The position numbers and the translations under genes were made by a program. Positions 29,071-38,014 of a stretch of DNA of 64,000 nt are shown here, piece after piece. Position 1 is the stretch's first letter, and each line of letters starts with the position of its first letter. The stretch is from positions 1,364,001 through 1,428,000 of the forward strand of contig NZ_AP024590.1 in the NCBI RefSeq assembly GCF_018323985.1, read 5' to 3'. A model generated the notes under the pieces. It did no database searches and was not told the origin of the DNA. It saw only the letters and a program-made list of their open reading frames with translations. This DNA is from Enterobacter kobei. Its GTDB lineage: Bacteria; Pseudomonadota; Gammaproteobacteria; Enterobacterales; Enterobacteriaceae.

Positions 29071-32000
29071 ATGCGAATGAAAAAGGTTCTGGCGTGCGTA
29101 CAAATCGCACTCCAGTTTATTTCACCCACCTCACTGTGTTACCTGGGATCGTTTTCCACCAGCCACGCGCAGGAAAAAGTGATCGAAACCAGCGCGGCGG
29201 ATACCGGCACAGCCGACCAGACCATCGCCCAGACCGCCGTACAGGCGGGTTCCGTGCTTAACGGCGGCAACGGCGGCGCATTGGGCGACGCGCTGGTTTC
29301 CACCACCACCAGCGCCGCCACCGCGGAAGTACAAAACTGGCTTAATCAGTTTGGTACCGCCCGTGTCAGCATCAGCACCGACGAACATTTTACCCTCCAG
29401 GATTCTGAACTGGATCTGCTGCTGCCGTTATACGACGGAAAAGAACACCTCTGGTTTACCCAGCTGGGTGGGCGTCGTTACGATGAACGAAATATGGTAA
29501 ACGCCGGTATTGGCTATCGTTATTTCAGCGATAGCTGGATGTGGGGCACCAACGTTTTCTACGATGAGCAGATTTCCGCTAATCACCATAAACGCCTCGG
29601 CGTCGGGACGGAGATGGGCTGGGACTACCTGAAACTTTCCGCCAACGGCTATTTCCGCCTCAGCGACTGGATGGCATCAAAAGAATATAGCGATTATGAC
29701 GAGCGGGTCGCTAACGGCTTTGACATTCGCGCAAATGGTTATTTACCCGCCTGGCCGCAATTGGGTACTACGCTGGTCTACGAACAATATTATGGCGACA
29801 GCGTCGGCCTGTTCAGCGACGACGAAGACGACCGGCAGAAAAACCCACACGCCATTACCGTCGGGCTGAATTACACGCCAGTGCCAATGATGACGCTCGG
29901 CGTTAACCAGAAGTTCGGCAAGGGCGGTAAAAATGACACCCAGGTGAACCTGGGCGTCTCCTGGACCCCTGGCGTGCCGCTTAGTACCCAGCTCGATCCG
30001 GACCAGGTTGCCCTGCGCCGTTCGCTGCTCGGCAGCCGCATGGATCTAGTGGATCGCAACAATAATATCGTGCTGGAGTACCGCAAGCAGGATCTGATCT
30101 CGCTGGGCCTGCCGCCCGAATTAACCGGCGCGGAAGGTGAAAAGCAGACGGTGACAGCGAAGGTCAAAACCAAATACGGCCTTGAAAAAATCGACTGGCA
30201 GGGGGATGAATTCTTCCGTCAGGGCGGGAAAATCACCGACACCTCCAGCCCGGAGCAGGTGGTGCTGACCTTCCCGGCGTGGAAAAACGGCAGCGCCAAT
30301 GCGTATGTGCTTTCCGCCGTCGCGCGGGATAAAAAGGGCAATGCGTCAAACACCAGCCAGATGAAGGTGAACGTCAGCGGTATGGATGTGGCAAGCCTGG
30401 TATCCACGACCAGCGCCTCGCCCGTCACGCTGCCTGCCGATGGCATCAGCACCTCAGCGGTGACCGTCGCGCTTAAAACCGCAGCAGGGGAAAATGCCGG
30501 CGGATTTGCGGAACGCCTGAGTGCGACCCTTACCGCCCCGGCCAGCGTCGCGAAAGGCCTTGCCAGCGACAGCAAAGCGGCGGCCATCAGCGCCTTTAAA
30601 GAAACCTCATCCGGTGTCTACGTCGCCACCTTCACCAGCGGAACCACGCCGGGCAGCGTTACCGTGCAACCGCTGATTGACGGCAGCACAAAACTGGCGA
30701 CGGCAAAAATCATCCTCGAAGCCACGGAGATTCTGCCGAAGCTGACGCAGATTGACGTATCCGCGAGCAGTGTTCCGGCTGACGGCACCACGCCTATCGC
30801 GCTGACCGCGCACGTGGTGGATCAGAATGGCAAACCACTCCCGGATGCCGCCATCAAATGGCGCGCCGACAACCCGAAAGCGCTGCTCTCCACCGACAGC
30901 ACCACTACCGATGCACAAGGCCTGGCGACGATCGACGTTACCAGCCGTGAAGTCATCAGCACCGTCGTCACCGCGCAACTGGAGCAGGGCAACAGCGTCA
31001 GCACCGCTGCGCTGAACTTTACTGCCGACATTGCCAGCGCGCAGGTGGTTGCCGTCGAAAGTGAAAAACAACAGGTGGTCGCCAACAACATCGACACCGA
31101 CACCGTCACCGCGCAGGTGAAGGATCAGAACAACCATCCGCTGGCGGGTATCACCGTCAACTGGATGGTGAAAAAGAGCGACGGTACGCCGGTCAGCAGT
31201 AAAACGTCGGTATCCGACAACAACGGGAACGCTGCGCTGGAACTGAAATCCCCGAAAACCGGCACCGTGACGGTATTGGCGGCGGTGAACCGCGACGCCG
31301 TACAGGAAACCGATCCGATCGTCTTTGTGGCGGACACCAGCACGCAAAAAGTGACCACCCTGACGCTCAGTAAAACCCAGGCGCTGGCGAACGGCACCGA
31401 CAGCATTACCTATGAAGCGCAGGTGACGGATGCGCAGGGTAACGCCATCAACGCTGCCCGCGTGGCGTGGTCTGCGGATAATCCGGACGCGACATTGAGC
31501 GCCAGCGACACCAGCTCCGGCATGAACGGCAAAACGACCATCACCGTCACCTCCCTGAAAGCGGGCAAGGTAGTGGTTACTGCGCAAACCAGCGAAGCCA
31601 CGCCGCTACAGGCGGAGCCGGCGACCTTTATCGCCGACAGCGCTACCGCGACCATTAAAACGCTGAAAAGCGATCGCACCTCCGCACTGGCAAACGGCAG
31701 CGATGCCATCAGCCTGACCGCCACCGTCGAGGATGCGAACGGCAACCAGCTGAACAATGTCGACGTTAACTGGACGGTAGACCCGGCAACCGGCACGCTC
31801 TCGGCCAGCAGCAGTAAAACCGATGCCTCTGGCGTGGCGCGGGTGACGCTCAGCTCGCGGGATGTGGCACAGTACAGCGTGACGGCATCCAGTGGCAGCA
31901 GCAGCGAATCGCTGTCAGGGCTGAACTTTATTGTCGACAGCAGCACCGCACACCTCGACACGCTGACGGCGTCGTCAACCCAGGTACTGGCAGACAACAA

Positions 32001-34467
32001 GGCGGCTATCACGCTGACTGCGAAGGTTATCGATAACAGCGGGCATCCGGTTTCCGGGGAGTCGATCAACTGGACGGCGGATAACAGCAAGGCGCAGCTT
32101 TCTGACACGCAGTCCATCACCAATGAACAGGGCGAGACGCAGATCCAGGTGACCAGTGCGGACGTGATCGCCACGGTGATCACCGCCCAGCACGGCCAGG
32201 CGGAAGCCCTGCGCAGCGACACGCTGAACTTTGTGGCGGATCCTGACTCGGCGAAACTGGTAGCAGTAGATACCGACAAAACTCAGGTGGTGGCGAATAA
32301 TACCGACAGCGCCACGCTGACGGCGAAAGTCACCGATGCGAATAACCATCCGTTATCAGGTATCAGCGTCAACTGGACGGTGGATAAAACCGACGGCACC
32401 ACTCTCGGCAACCGCACCTCGCAGACGGATGCGCAGGGCGTGGCGACGACCGTGCTGAAATCCGCGAAAACCGGATCGGTCAACGTCTCGGCGGCTATTA
32501 ACGGCGGCACGGCGTTACGGACCGAAGACATTACCTTTATCGCCGACAGCAGCACCCAGAAAGTCACCGCGATCACCCTCGATAAAACCGAGGCCATCGC
32601 CGACGGTACGGATCGCATCACCTATGAAGCGACGGTGCTCGACCAGCAGGGCAACGCAGTGAGTGGCGCAACGGTGAGCTGGTCCGCAGACACCTCCGAT
32701 GCCATGCTGAGCAGTGCGCAGACCACCAGCGACAGCAACGGCAAGTCAACCATTACCGTAACGTCACTGAAAGCCGGTGAGAAAATTATCACCGCGCAGA
32801 CCAGCCCGGAAACGGCAATGCAGGCGAACAGCGCGACCTTTATCGCGGATAAGACCACGGCGAAAGTCGTGGCTGTCAGCAGCGATAAAACCTCCGCGCT
32901 GGCAAACGATAAAGACGTGATGACCCTCAGCGCCACGGTAACGGACGCTAACGCCAACCCGCTGAAGGAGATGGACGTCAGCTGGAAAGTGACGCCTGAC
33001 AGCGGAACCCTGTCAGGAACCACCAGCACCAGTAATACGGCAGGCATGGCGCAGGTAACGCTGAAATCGGCTGTGGTGGCGAGTTACGAAGTCACGGCAA
33101 CGGTTAACGGCAACAGCGATTCGGTCAGCGGCCTGAAATTCACCGCCGACAGCGCGACTGCACAAATCACCACCCTGACGGCGGATAAGACCGCGGACAT
33201 CGTAGCGGACAACGATGTGGTAACGCTGACGGCGACCGTGCTGGATGCGAACCAGCATCCGGTGGCGGGCGAAACGGTGAACTGGCGAAGCAGCGACGAG
33301 GGCAACAGCACCTTTACCCCGGCAAGCTCGGTCACCGATGCCAGTGGTCAGGCAATTGTTAGCTTCAAAACCCTGAAAGCGGGCAACGTCGAGGTGACCG
33401 CTTCCCATGCCAGCGGTGACAAGGCGCTGACGCTGGCGGTGATTGGCAACCTCGCCACCGCACAGTTTGCCGATGTGGTAGCAGATAAAACCGAAGCGGT
33501 AGCCGATGGCAGCAGTGCTATCACCTGGAAAGCGATCGTTGAGGATAAAAACCACAACCGCTTGCCGGACGTGACGGTTAACTGGAAAGCGGATCGCAGC
33601 GATGTGACCCTGGCGCCGGAAAGCGCCACCACTGACAGCAACGGCGAAGTGACCACCAGCGGCACCAGCCTGATTGCCGGTAAAGTGGTGGTGACAGCAG
33701 CACTGACCAGTCCGGCGAAAGAGCGTAAAGCGAACGCTGTTTCCTTTGTCGGTGATGTAAATACCGCGAAAATTATCTCGCTCACCGCTGCCAAAAACAT
33801 CGCGGTGATCAACACCGACAGGATACAAATGACCGCCACCGTCAATGATACGCACGGTAACCCGGTGCCGGATGCAGAAGTGAACTGGCAGACCACACTG
33901 AATCAGCTGTCCGCGACAACCAGCAAAACGGATGCCAGTGGGGAGGCGAAGGTTACTCTGGCAGGCCTGGAGACAGGTAAAGCGAAGGTGACCGCAACAA
34001 TAAACGGCAGCAGTATGAACAGCGAGGAAATCACGTTTATAGCTAAATACAACGCAGACTGGAATATCACCGGCGACAGCGACTCTTATAAAACAGAGGG
34101 GCTGTTTGGTTTTGAAAACCTGGGCTTTGTCGCTATCGGCGAAACCCAGGGGGCAAAAGATCTGGTCTGGGTAGAGAATGGTAATTCTAACCTGATGATT
34201 GAGATGACGGATGATAAAGGTAAGAAATGGAACGTCACTTTCCATGGGCAGCGACATTCCAACTGTTCATCCCATACCTTTAATTCGGCAGTAGGCTGCA
34301 GGGGATGGGAATATACGGGCTATGCAGCGATGCTGCTTTACGCTCGCAGCGATAACATGAATCTTCCCGCCGGGGTCTATCATGGCGTGATTAGCTTTGC
34401 CGGCAAGCAATGGGAAGGCACATGGGGGCTGGATTATGAGGTCACCACTACCCTGACCGTTAACTAA
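29071..34467 (+). CDS. Inverse autotransporter adhesin (intimin/invasin family)
   Basis: Large outer-membrane adhesin of 1798 residues. Order: signal peptide (about 1-36); short periplasmic linker without a LysM domain; inverse-autotransporter beta-barrel at about 88-300 (LWFTQLGGRRYDERNMVN, GTNVFYDEQISANHHKRLG); a linker with NNNIVLEYRKQDLI; then about 12 Ig-like repeats of roughly 100 residues from residue 438, and a distinct C-terminal domain of about 138 residues from 1660. Members of this family expose the Ig-like stalk for adhesion. The ATG at 29071 (MRMKKVLACV) is used; a frame from 29035 is open but not signal-like. The upstream gap is AT-rich. Repeats 2-5 and 6-9 match as a four-domain unit. 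Confidence 0.9.
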   Translation: MRMKKVLACVQIALQFISPTSLCYLGSFSTSHAQEKVIETSAADTGTADQTIAQTAVQAGSVLNGGNGGALGDALVSTTTSAATAEVQNWLNQFGTARVSISTDEHFTLQDSELDLLLPLYDGKEHLWFTQLGGRRYDERNMVNAGIGYRYFSDSWMWGTNVFYDEQISANHHKRLGVGTEMGWDYLKLSANGYFRLSDWMASKEYSDYDERVANGFDIRANGYLPAWPQLGTTLVYEQYYGDSVGLFSDDEDDRQKNPHAITVGLNYTPVPMMTLGVNQKFGKGGKNDTQVNLGVSWTPGVPLSTQLDPDQVALRRSLLGSRMDLVDRNNNIVLEYRKQDLISLGLPPELTGAEGEKQTVTAKVKTKYGLEKIDWQGDEFFRQGGKITDTSSPEQVVLTFPAWKNGSANAYVLSAVARDKKGNASNTSQMKVNVSGMDVASLVSTTSASPVTLPADGISTSAVTVALKTAAGENAGGFAERLSATLTAPASVAKGLASDSKAAAISAFKETSSGVYVATFTSGTTPGSVTVQPLIDGSTKLATAKIILEATEILPKLTQIDVSASSVPADGTTPIALTAHVVDQNGKPLPDAAIKWRADNPKALLSTDSTTTDAQGLATIDVTSREVISTVVTAQLEQGNSVSTAALNFTADIASAQVVAVESEKQQVVANNIDTDTVTAQVKDQNNHPLAGITVNWMVKKSDGTPVSSKTSVSDNNGNAALELKSPKTGTVTVLAAVNRDAVQETDPIVFVADTSTQKVTTLTLSKTQALANGTDSITYEAQVTDAQGNAINAARVAWSADNPDATLSASDTSSGMNGKTTITVTSLKAGKVVVTAQTSEATPLQAEPATFIADSATATIKTLKSDRTSALANGSDAISLTATVEDANGNQLNNVDVNWTVDPATGTLSASSSKTDASGVARVTLSSRDVAQYSVTASSGSSSESLSGLNFIVDSSTAHLDTLTASSTQVLADNKAAITLTAKVIDNSGHPVSGESINWTADNSKAQLSDTQSITNEQGETQIQVTSADVIATVITAQHGQAEALRSDTLNFVADPDSAKLVAVDTDKTQVVANNTDSATLTAKVTDANNHPLSGISVNWTVDKTDGTTLGNRTSQTDAQGVATTVLKSAKTGSVNVSAAINGGTALRTEDITFIADSSTQKVTAITLDKTEAIADGTDRITYEATVLDQQGNAVSGATVSWSADTSDAMLSSAQTTSDSNGKSTITVTSLKAGEKIITAQTSPETAMQANSATFIADKTTAKVVAVSSDKTSALANDKDVMTLSATVTDANANPLKEMDVSWKVTPDSGTLSGTTSTSNTAGMAQVTLKSAVVASYEVTATVNGNSDSVSGLKFTADSATAQITTLTADKTADIVADNDVVTLTATVLDANQHPVAGETVNWRSSDEGNSTFTPASSVTDASGQAIVSFKTLKAGNVEVTASHASGDKALTLAVIGNLATAQFADVVADKTEAVADGSSAITWKAIVEDKNHNRLPDVTVNWKADRSDVTLAPESATTDSNGEVTTSGTSLIAGKVVVTAALTSPAKERKANAVSFVGDVNTAKIISLTAAKNIAVINTDRIQMTATVNDTHGNPVPDAEVNWQTTLNQLSATTSKTDASGEAKVTLAGLETGKAKVTATINGSSMNSEEITFIAKYNADWNITGDSDSYKTEGLFGFENLGFVAIGETQGAKDLVWVENGNSNLMIEMTDDKGKKWNVTFHGQRHSNCSSHTFNSAVGCRGWEYTGYAAMLLYARSDNMNLPAGVYHGVISFAGKQWEGTWGLDYEVTTTLTVN
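30730..33162 (+). repeat. Tandem four-domain repeat inside adhesin gene
   Basis: Unit A (30730-31950) and unit B (31951-33162) each encode four Ig-like domains, about 407 and 404 residues. Domains line up one to one: for example QVVANN..TDTVTAQVKDQNNHPL with QVVANN..TDSATLTAKVTDANNHPL, and domains with ITYEAQV..SLKAG with ITYEATV..SLKAG. The pattern suggests an old block duplication. Confidence 0.75.
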
Positions 34468-34479
34468 CCGGCACAGGCA

Positions 34480-35067
34480 CTACCGACGCAGGCCTTCTGC
34501 TAACAGCACGAAGGCCTGCGTTGCTTTGGGCAGTCGCTCATCCGGCGCGTCTGCCGCCGCCACCCACAGCGCCGCATTCATCGCCGCCCCGTTCAGCAGG
34601 CGGGCAGCCGCTTCCACGTCCACTTCTTTCATAATGCCATCGGCAATCATGCCACTAATCGCCTGACAGGTGGCTTCCAGACAAGCATTCTGGCTGGGCC
34701 AGCCCGAGGGATCGCCGAGAAACGCCGGGCCGTCGAGCAGCACAATGCGCTGCACTTCCGGATCGCGCGCCATTTCAATATACGCCGTCCCTTCGGCCAG
34801 CAGTCGCTCCCAGCCAGGTGCCGCTTTGCTGGCGCGTTCTTTTGCGCGTTGCGCCATTTCCCCGTCCACCTGCGCCACGACGGCGGCGAGCAGGCCGCGT
34901 TTATCACCAAAATTATGGTACAGCGCCCCACGGGTTAGCCCGGCGCTGGCAGTCAGCTCGTCCATTGACGCCGCCGTAAAGCCTTTTTCCGCAAAGGCCT
35001 TACGTGCAGCGGCGATCAGTTTGTTGCGGTTCTCTTCCATCATTTCAGCACGACGACCCACGGCCAT
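34480..35067 (-). CDS. TetR/AcrR-family transcriptional regulator
   Basis: DNA-binding repressor of 195 residues. The N-terminal helix-turn-helix spans about residues 12-58 (AARKAFAEKGFTAASMDELTASAGLTRGALYHNFGDKRGLL); the C-terminal part is a ligand domain of unknown specificity. It is divergent from a RidA-family gene, with three like palindromes in the gap, so it most likely represses itself and that gene. An AGGAG ribosome site lies near the ATG. It faces the adhesin gene tail to tail at 12 bases. Confidence 0.9.
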   Translation of the reverse strand: MAVGRRAEMMEENRNKLIAAARKAFAEKGFTAASMDELTASAGLTRGALYHNFGDKRGLLAAVVAQVDGEMAQRAKERASKAAPGWERLLAEGTAYIEMARDPEVQRIVLLDGPAFLGDPSGWPSQNACLEATCQAISGMIADGIMKEVDVEAAARLLNGAAMNAALWVAAADAPDERLPKATQAFVLLAEGLRR

Positions 35068-35088
35068 TTGATTCGCTCCTCTTTTTCA

Positions 35089-35103
35089 TATACGTCGCGT
35101 ATT
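35089..35103. promoter_or_regulatory. TetR operator candidate 1
   Basis: ATAC-GTCGC-GTAT, an inverted repeat sharing the ATAC-N5-GTAT form with two other sites in the same gap. It is the site nearest the TetR gene start. Confidence 0.7.
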
Positions 35104-35112
35104 TTAAATTGA

Positions 35113-35127
35113 CATACGCGGCGTATG
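35113..35127. promoter_or_regulatory. TetR operator candidate 2
   Basis: CATACGCGGCGTATG is a perfect 7-1-7 palindrome and the strongest of the three ATAC-N5-GTAT sites. Its centre is 24 bases from that of site 1. Confidence 0.8.
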
Positions 35128-35145
35128 CAAAGATACTCAGTTTCA

Positions 35146-35160
35146 CATACAAAGTGTATG
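35146..35160. promoter_or_regulatory. TetR operator candidate 3
   Basis: CATAC-AAAGT-GTATG has the same arms as site 2 with a different spacer. Its centre lies 33 bases from site 2 and it is nearest the RidA-family gene. Confidence 0.75.
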
Positions 35161-35217
35161 TTAAATGATTCTGGCGCGTGACGCCCGGCGTTTTTAAGCG
35201 AATAAAAGAGGTAAGTG

Positions 35218-35607
35218 ATGACACAACGTGAAGCGATATTTCCGGCCAGCCGTCATGCGCTCTATGAGCAACATGGCTACTCTGCGGCGATCCGTTCCGG
35301 GGATTTGCTGTTTGTTTCCGGTCAGGTGGGCAGCCGGGAAGACGGGACGCCGGAGCCGGATTTTGCCGCCCAGGTACGGCTGGCGTTCGCGAACCTGCAA
35401 GATACGCTGGCGGCAGCCGGTTGCGGGTTAGACGATTTAATCGACGTGACAACCTTTCACACCGATCCGGAAAATCAGTTCGCCACCATTATGGCGGTAA
35501 AGCAGGATATTTTCCCGCAGGCGCCGTATCCAAACTGGACGGCAGTAGGCGTCAACTGGCTGGCGGGCTTTGATTTTGAAATCAAAGTCATTGCCCGCAT
35601 TCCGTAA
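35218..35607 (+). CDS. RidA (YjgF/YER057c/UK114) superfamily protein
   Basis: A 129-residue protein with the RidA-type fold, seen in SGDLLFVSGQVGSREDG, QVRLAFANLQDTLAAAGCGLDDLIDVTTF and the closing FEIKVIARIP. RidA itself deaminates reactive enamines and imines using a conserved Arg (105 in E. coli); at the matching place here the residue appears to be Asn (VNWLAGFDFEIKVIA), so that activity is doubtful and the protein may belong to a non-deaminase Rid subgroup. The ATG at 35218 is used; a GTG three bases earlier is possible. Control by the divergent TetR protein is inferred from the operators. Confidence 0.85.
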   Translation: MTQREAIFPASRHALYEQHGYSAAIRSGDLLFVSGQVGSREDGTPEPDFAAQVRLAFANLQDTLAAAGCGLDDLIDVTTFHTDPENQFATIMAVKQDIFPQAPYPNWTAVGVNWLAGFDFEIKVIARIP

Positions 35608-35620
35608 TGATCCGTGCGGG

Positions 35621-36820
35621 TTAGCTGTACTGGCGCACCCGCGCGATTAACTCTTCGGCGCTGTCGATACGCCCGGCCACGAGGATCAACGCTTTCCCCA
35701 GTTGAATGGCATGGCGCAGGCAGTCGTGGCGCATCTCCTCGTCACGGATGGTATCCAGATCGGCGACGTGGGACAGGCCGACGCTGCGACGGATCAGCTC
35801 CGTACCGCAATAGCCCACCGCATCGGTCCACACTTTTTTCAGGAACTGCGAGGCATAGCCCGGCGTCGCCAGCGCCGTGTCGCGGGTTTTTTCCGTAGCC
35901 AGTTGCTGGAAACGCTCGGCAAAGGTATGCCACAGTTGCTGAATATCGGCCAGGCGCTGCTCGCGGGCAGCAGCGGCATCGCGAATGCCCAGATGCCCCG
36001 GCAGGCCGCAGTAGTTCAGCAACAGGTTGCCAATGGCGGTGCCAATATCAAAGCCCACCGGGCCGAAGAAGCCAAATTCGGCGTCGATAGCCTTCAGACT
36101 GCCGTCGGCGACAAAAATTGAACCGCTGTGAATATCGCCGTGCAGTAGCGCTTCGGCGTGGGAGAAGAAATGGTGCTTCAGCGCGGCGACCGCCAGTGTG
36201 AGCTGCGGATCGTCACGCAGGGCGGCAACCTCGGCTTCCAGCGCCACCGGATAGTTGTTGCGCTCGTGGATCTGGTAAGGGTCGTTAAAGAACAGATCTT
36301 CGGTGATCTCACACATTTCCGGGTTAATAAAGCGCGCCACCTGCGCTTTTTTCTCGTGGGGATGCAGATAAAAATCGCTGGTATGGAACAGCGTTTGCGC
36401 CAGATATTCCCCCAGTTGCTGCGGGGCCTGCGGATAGCTGACGTTATTAATCAGTTCGCCGCGCCAGATGCGATGGCTGGAGAGATCTTCCATTACCATC
36501 ACCGCCAGTTGCGGGTCGAAGTGCAGGATCTGCACCGTATGCTGCGGGCAGTGCTGGAAATGTTCGATCAGCGTCTGGGCTTCCAGCCGCGCGCGATCCA
36601 GCGTCAGCGGCCAGGATTCCCCGACGCAGCGCACGTACGGCAGCGCCTGTTTAACAATCACCCGGCTGACGCCCTGGCGATCAAAAATTTTAAATACCAG
36701 ATTGAGATTGCCGTCGCCGACCTCCTGCGCCTCCACCAGTTCGGATGGATCGGCCAGCCCGCCAAATTGTTGTGCATAAGCGACAGCGTCCTGCGCGGTG
36801 AAGGTTCGGTATTGCGACAT
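35621..36820 (-). CDS. mtnK: S-methyl-5-thioribose kinase MtnK
   Basis: Phosphorylates 5-methylthioribose to 5-methylthioribose-1-phosphate in 5'-methylthioadenosine salvage. At 399 residues it is the family length. The kinase-like fold shows a glycine/nucleotide region [11 protein letters not shown], the catalytic [12 protein letters not shown] and metal-binding [15 protein letters not shown]. It is divergent from mtnA, and a MetJ-box-like sequence lies between them. Confidence 0.95.
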   Translation of the reverse strand: MSQYRTFTAQDAVAYAQQFGGLADPSELVEAQEVGDGNLNLVFKIFDRQGVSRVIVKQALPYVRCVGESWPLTLDRARLEAQTLIEHFQHCPQHTVQILHFDPQLAVMVMEDLSSHRIWRGELINNVSYPQAPQQLGEYLAQTLFHTSDFYLHPHEKKAQVARFINPEMCEITEDLFFNDPYQIHERNNYPVALEAEVAALRDDPQLTLAVAALKHHFFSHAEALLHGDIHSGSIFVADGSLKAIDAEFGFFGPVGFDIGTAIGNLLLNYCGLPGHLGIRDAAAAREQRLADIQQLWHTFAERFQQLATEKTRDTALATPGYASQFLKKVWTDAVGYCGTELIRRSVGLSHVADLDTIRDEEMRHDCLRHAIQLGKALILVAGRIDSAEELIARVRQYS

Positions 36821-36848
36821 GGCGTGATCCCCATTGTTCTGTTAATAA

Positions 36849-36872
36849 AGCCATTCAGACGTCTATACTTCC
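36849..36872. promoter_or_regulatory. MetJ operator (met box) candidate
   Basis: A perfect met box AGACGTCT at 36857-36864 is flanked directly by weaker 8-mers, AGCCATTC (4 of 8) and ATACTTCC (5 of 8). MetJ binds tandem 8-base boxes, so methionine/SAM repression of mtnK and/or mtnA is likely. Confidence 0.7.
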
Positions 36873-36924
36873 GGAAATCATCCTGACACAATAGGTCACA
36901 CCAACGCAACAGGGATTTAACGAT

Positions 36925-37941
36925 ATGCAGCCATTACAGACCACCAGTCTGCGCGTCAGCGAAAATCAGCTTTATATCCTCGACCAGCAGGCGCTGCCGC
37001 AGCAGAAAAACTGGCTGGCGGCCAGTACCACAGAACAACTGGTGGGGCATATCCACGCCCTGCGCGTGCGCGGCGCGCCGCTGATTGGCCTCTCTGCCAG
37101 CCTGCTGCTGGCGTTGCAGGCGGAGCAGGGACTGACGCGGGATGCGCTGGCTGAGTCGCTTGCGACCCTGCGCGCGGCGCGGCCTACGGCGGTTAACCTG
37201 ATGAATAATCTGGATCGCATGAGAGCGGCACTGGCGCAGGAGGATTATGTTCCGGCGCTGGTGGCGGAGGCGCTGCGCCTGATTGATGAAGACAAGCAGT
37301 TGTGTGATGCCATCGCCCGTGCGGGCAGTGAACGGGTCACGCCCGGCAGCCGACTGCTGACCCACTGCAATACCGGTGGGCTGGCAACGGCAGGCGTGGG
37401 AACGGCTATCGGCGTGATTGCCCGTGCCCATGAGCAAGGGCGGGTGGCGAGCGTCTGGGTCGGTGAAACGCGCCCCCTGTTGCAGGGCGGGCGATTAACG
37501 GCCTGGGAGCTGGGCGAGCTGGGTGTGCCCTGCCAGTTGATCACCGATTCGATGGCCGCCAGCCTGATGGCAAAAGGGGAGGTGGATGCGGTGTGGGTCG
37601 GGGCGGATCGCATTGCCGCCAATGGCGATGTGGCGAACAAGATCGGCACTTATTCGCTGGCGGTGCTGGCGAAATTCCACGGTATTCCGTTTTACGTGGC
37701 CGCGCCGCACACCACCCTGGATCGGGGTTGCCCGGATGGCGACGCCATTCCCATCGAACAGCGAGCGGCCACGGAAGTAACAGGCGTGGCGGGCAGTTTC
37801 GGCGCCGTACAGTGGGCACCGGAAAACGTACGGGTGTATAACCCGGCGTTTGATGTGACCCCCGCCGCGTTGATCAGCGGCTGGGTGCTGGATACCGGCG
37901 TGGTGACACCCGAACAGGTCGCGGCAGGGATATTTGCGTGA
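36925..37941 (+). CDS. mtnA: Methylthioribose-1-phosphate isomerase MtnA
   Basis: Isomerises methylthioribose-1-phosphate to methylthioribulose-1-phosphate. The protein has 338 residues of the eIF2B-like fold. The substrate loop RVRGAPLIG, the catalytic Cys148 in [11 protein letters not shown] and Asp228 in [18 protein letters not shown] are present. The usual downstream enzymes (MtnB, MtnC, MtnD) are not in the window. The gene ends at a REP element that marks the joint with mnmC. Confidence 0.95.
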   Translation: MQPLQTTSLRVSENQLYILDQQALPQQKNWLAASTTEQLVGHIHALRVRGAPLIGLSASLLLALQAEQGLTRDALAESLATLRAARPTAVNLMNNLDRMRAALAQEDYVPALVAEALRLIDEDKQLCDAIARAGSERVTPGSRLLTHCNTGGLATAGVGTAIGVIARAHEQGRVASVWVGETRPLLQGGRLTAWELGELGVPCQLITDSMAASLMAKGEVDAVWVGADRIAANGDVANKIGTYSLAVLAKFHGIPFYVAAPHTTLDRGCPDGDAIPIEQRAATEVTGVAGSFGAVQWAPENVRVYNPAFDVTPAALISGWVLDTGVVTPEQVAAGIFA

Positions 37942-37943
37942 TA

Positions 37944-38003
37944 CGCCGGGTGGCGGGATCAACGTCGCACTCCCAGGCCCGGCAAGCCTGCGCCGCCGGG
38001 CGG
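37944..38003. repeat. REP-type palindrome at mtnA/mnmC junction
   Basis: GCCGGGTGGCGGG at the left faces CGCCGCCGGGCGG at the right, with an internal GGCCCGGC. It lies between the convergent mtnA and mnmC ends, at the point where gene order departs from E. coli. Confidence 0.75.
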
Positions 38004-38014
38004 TATGTGCAGGT

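Noticed and set aside
29131..34257. Several long minus-strand open frames inside the adhesin gene
   Set aside because: They mirror the repeated Ig-domain coding on the plus strand and show no ribosome sites or known domains; they are by-products of codon usage.
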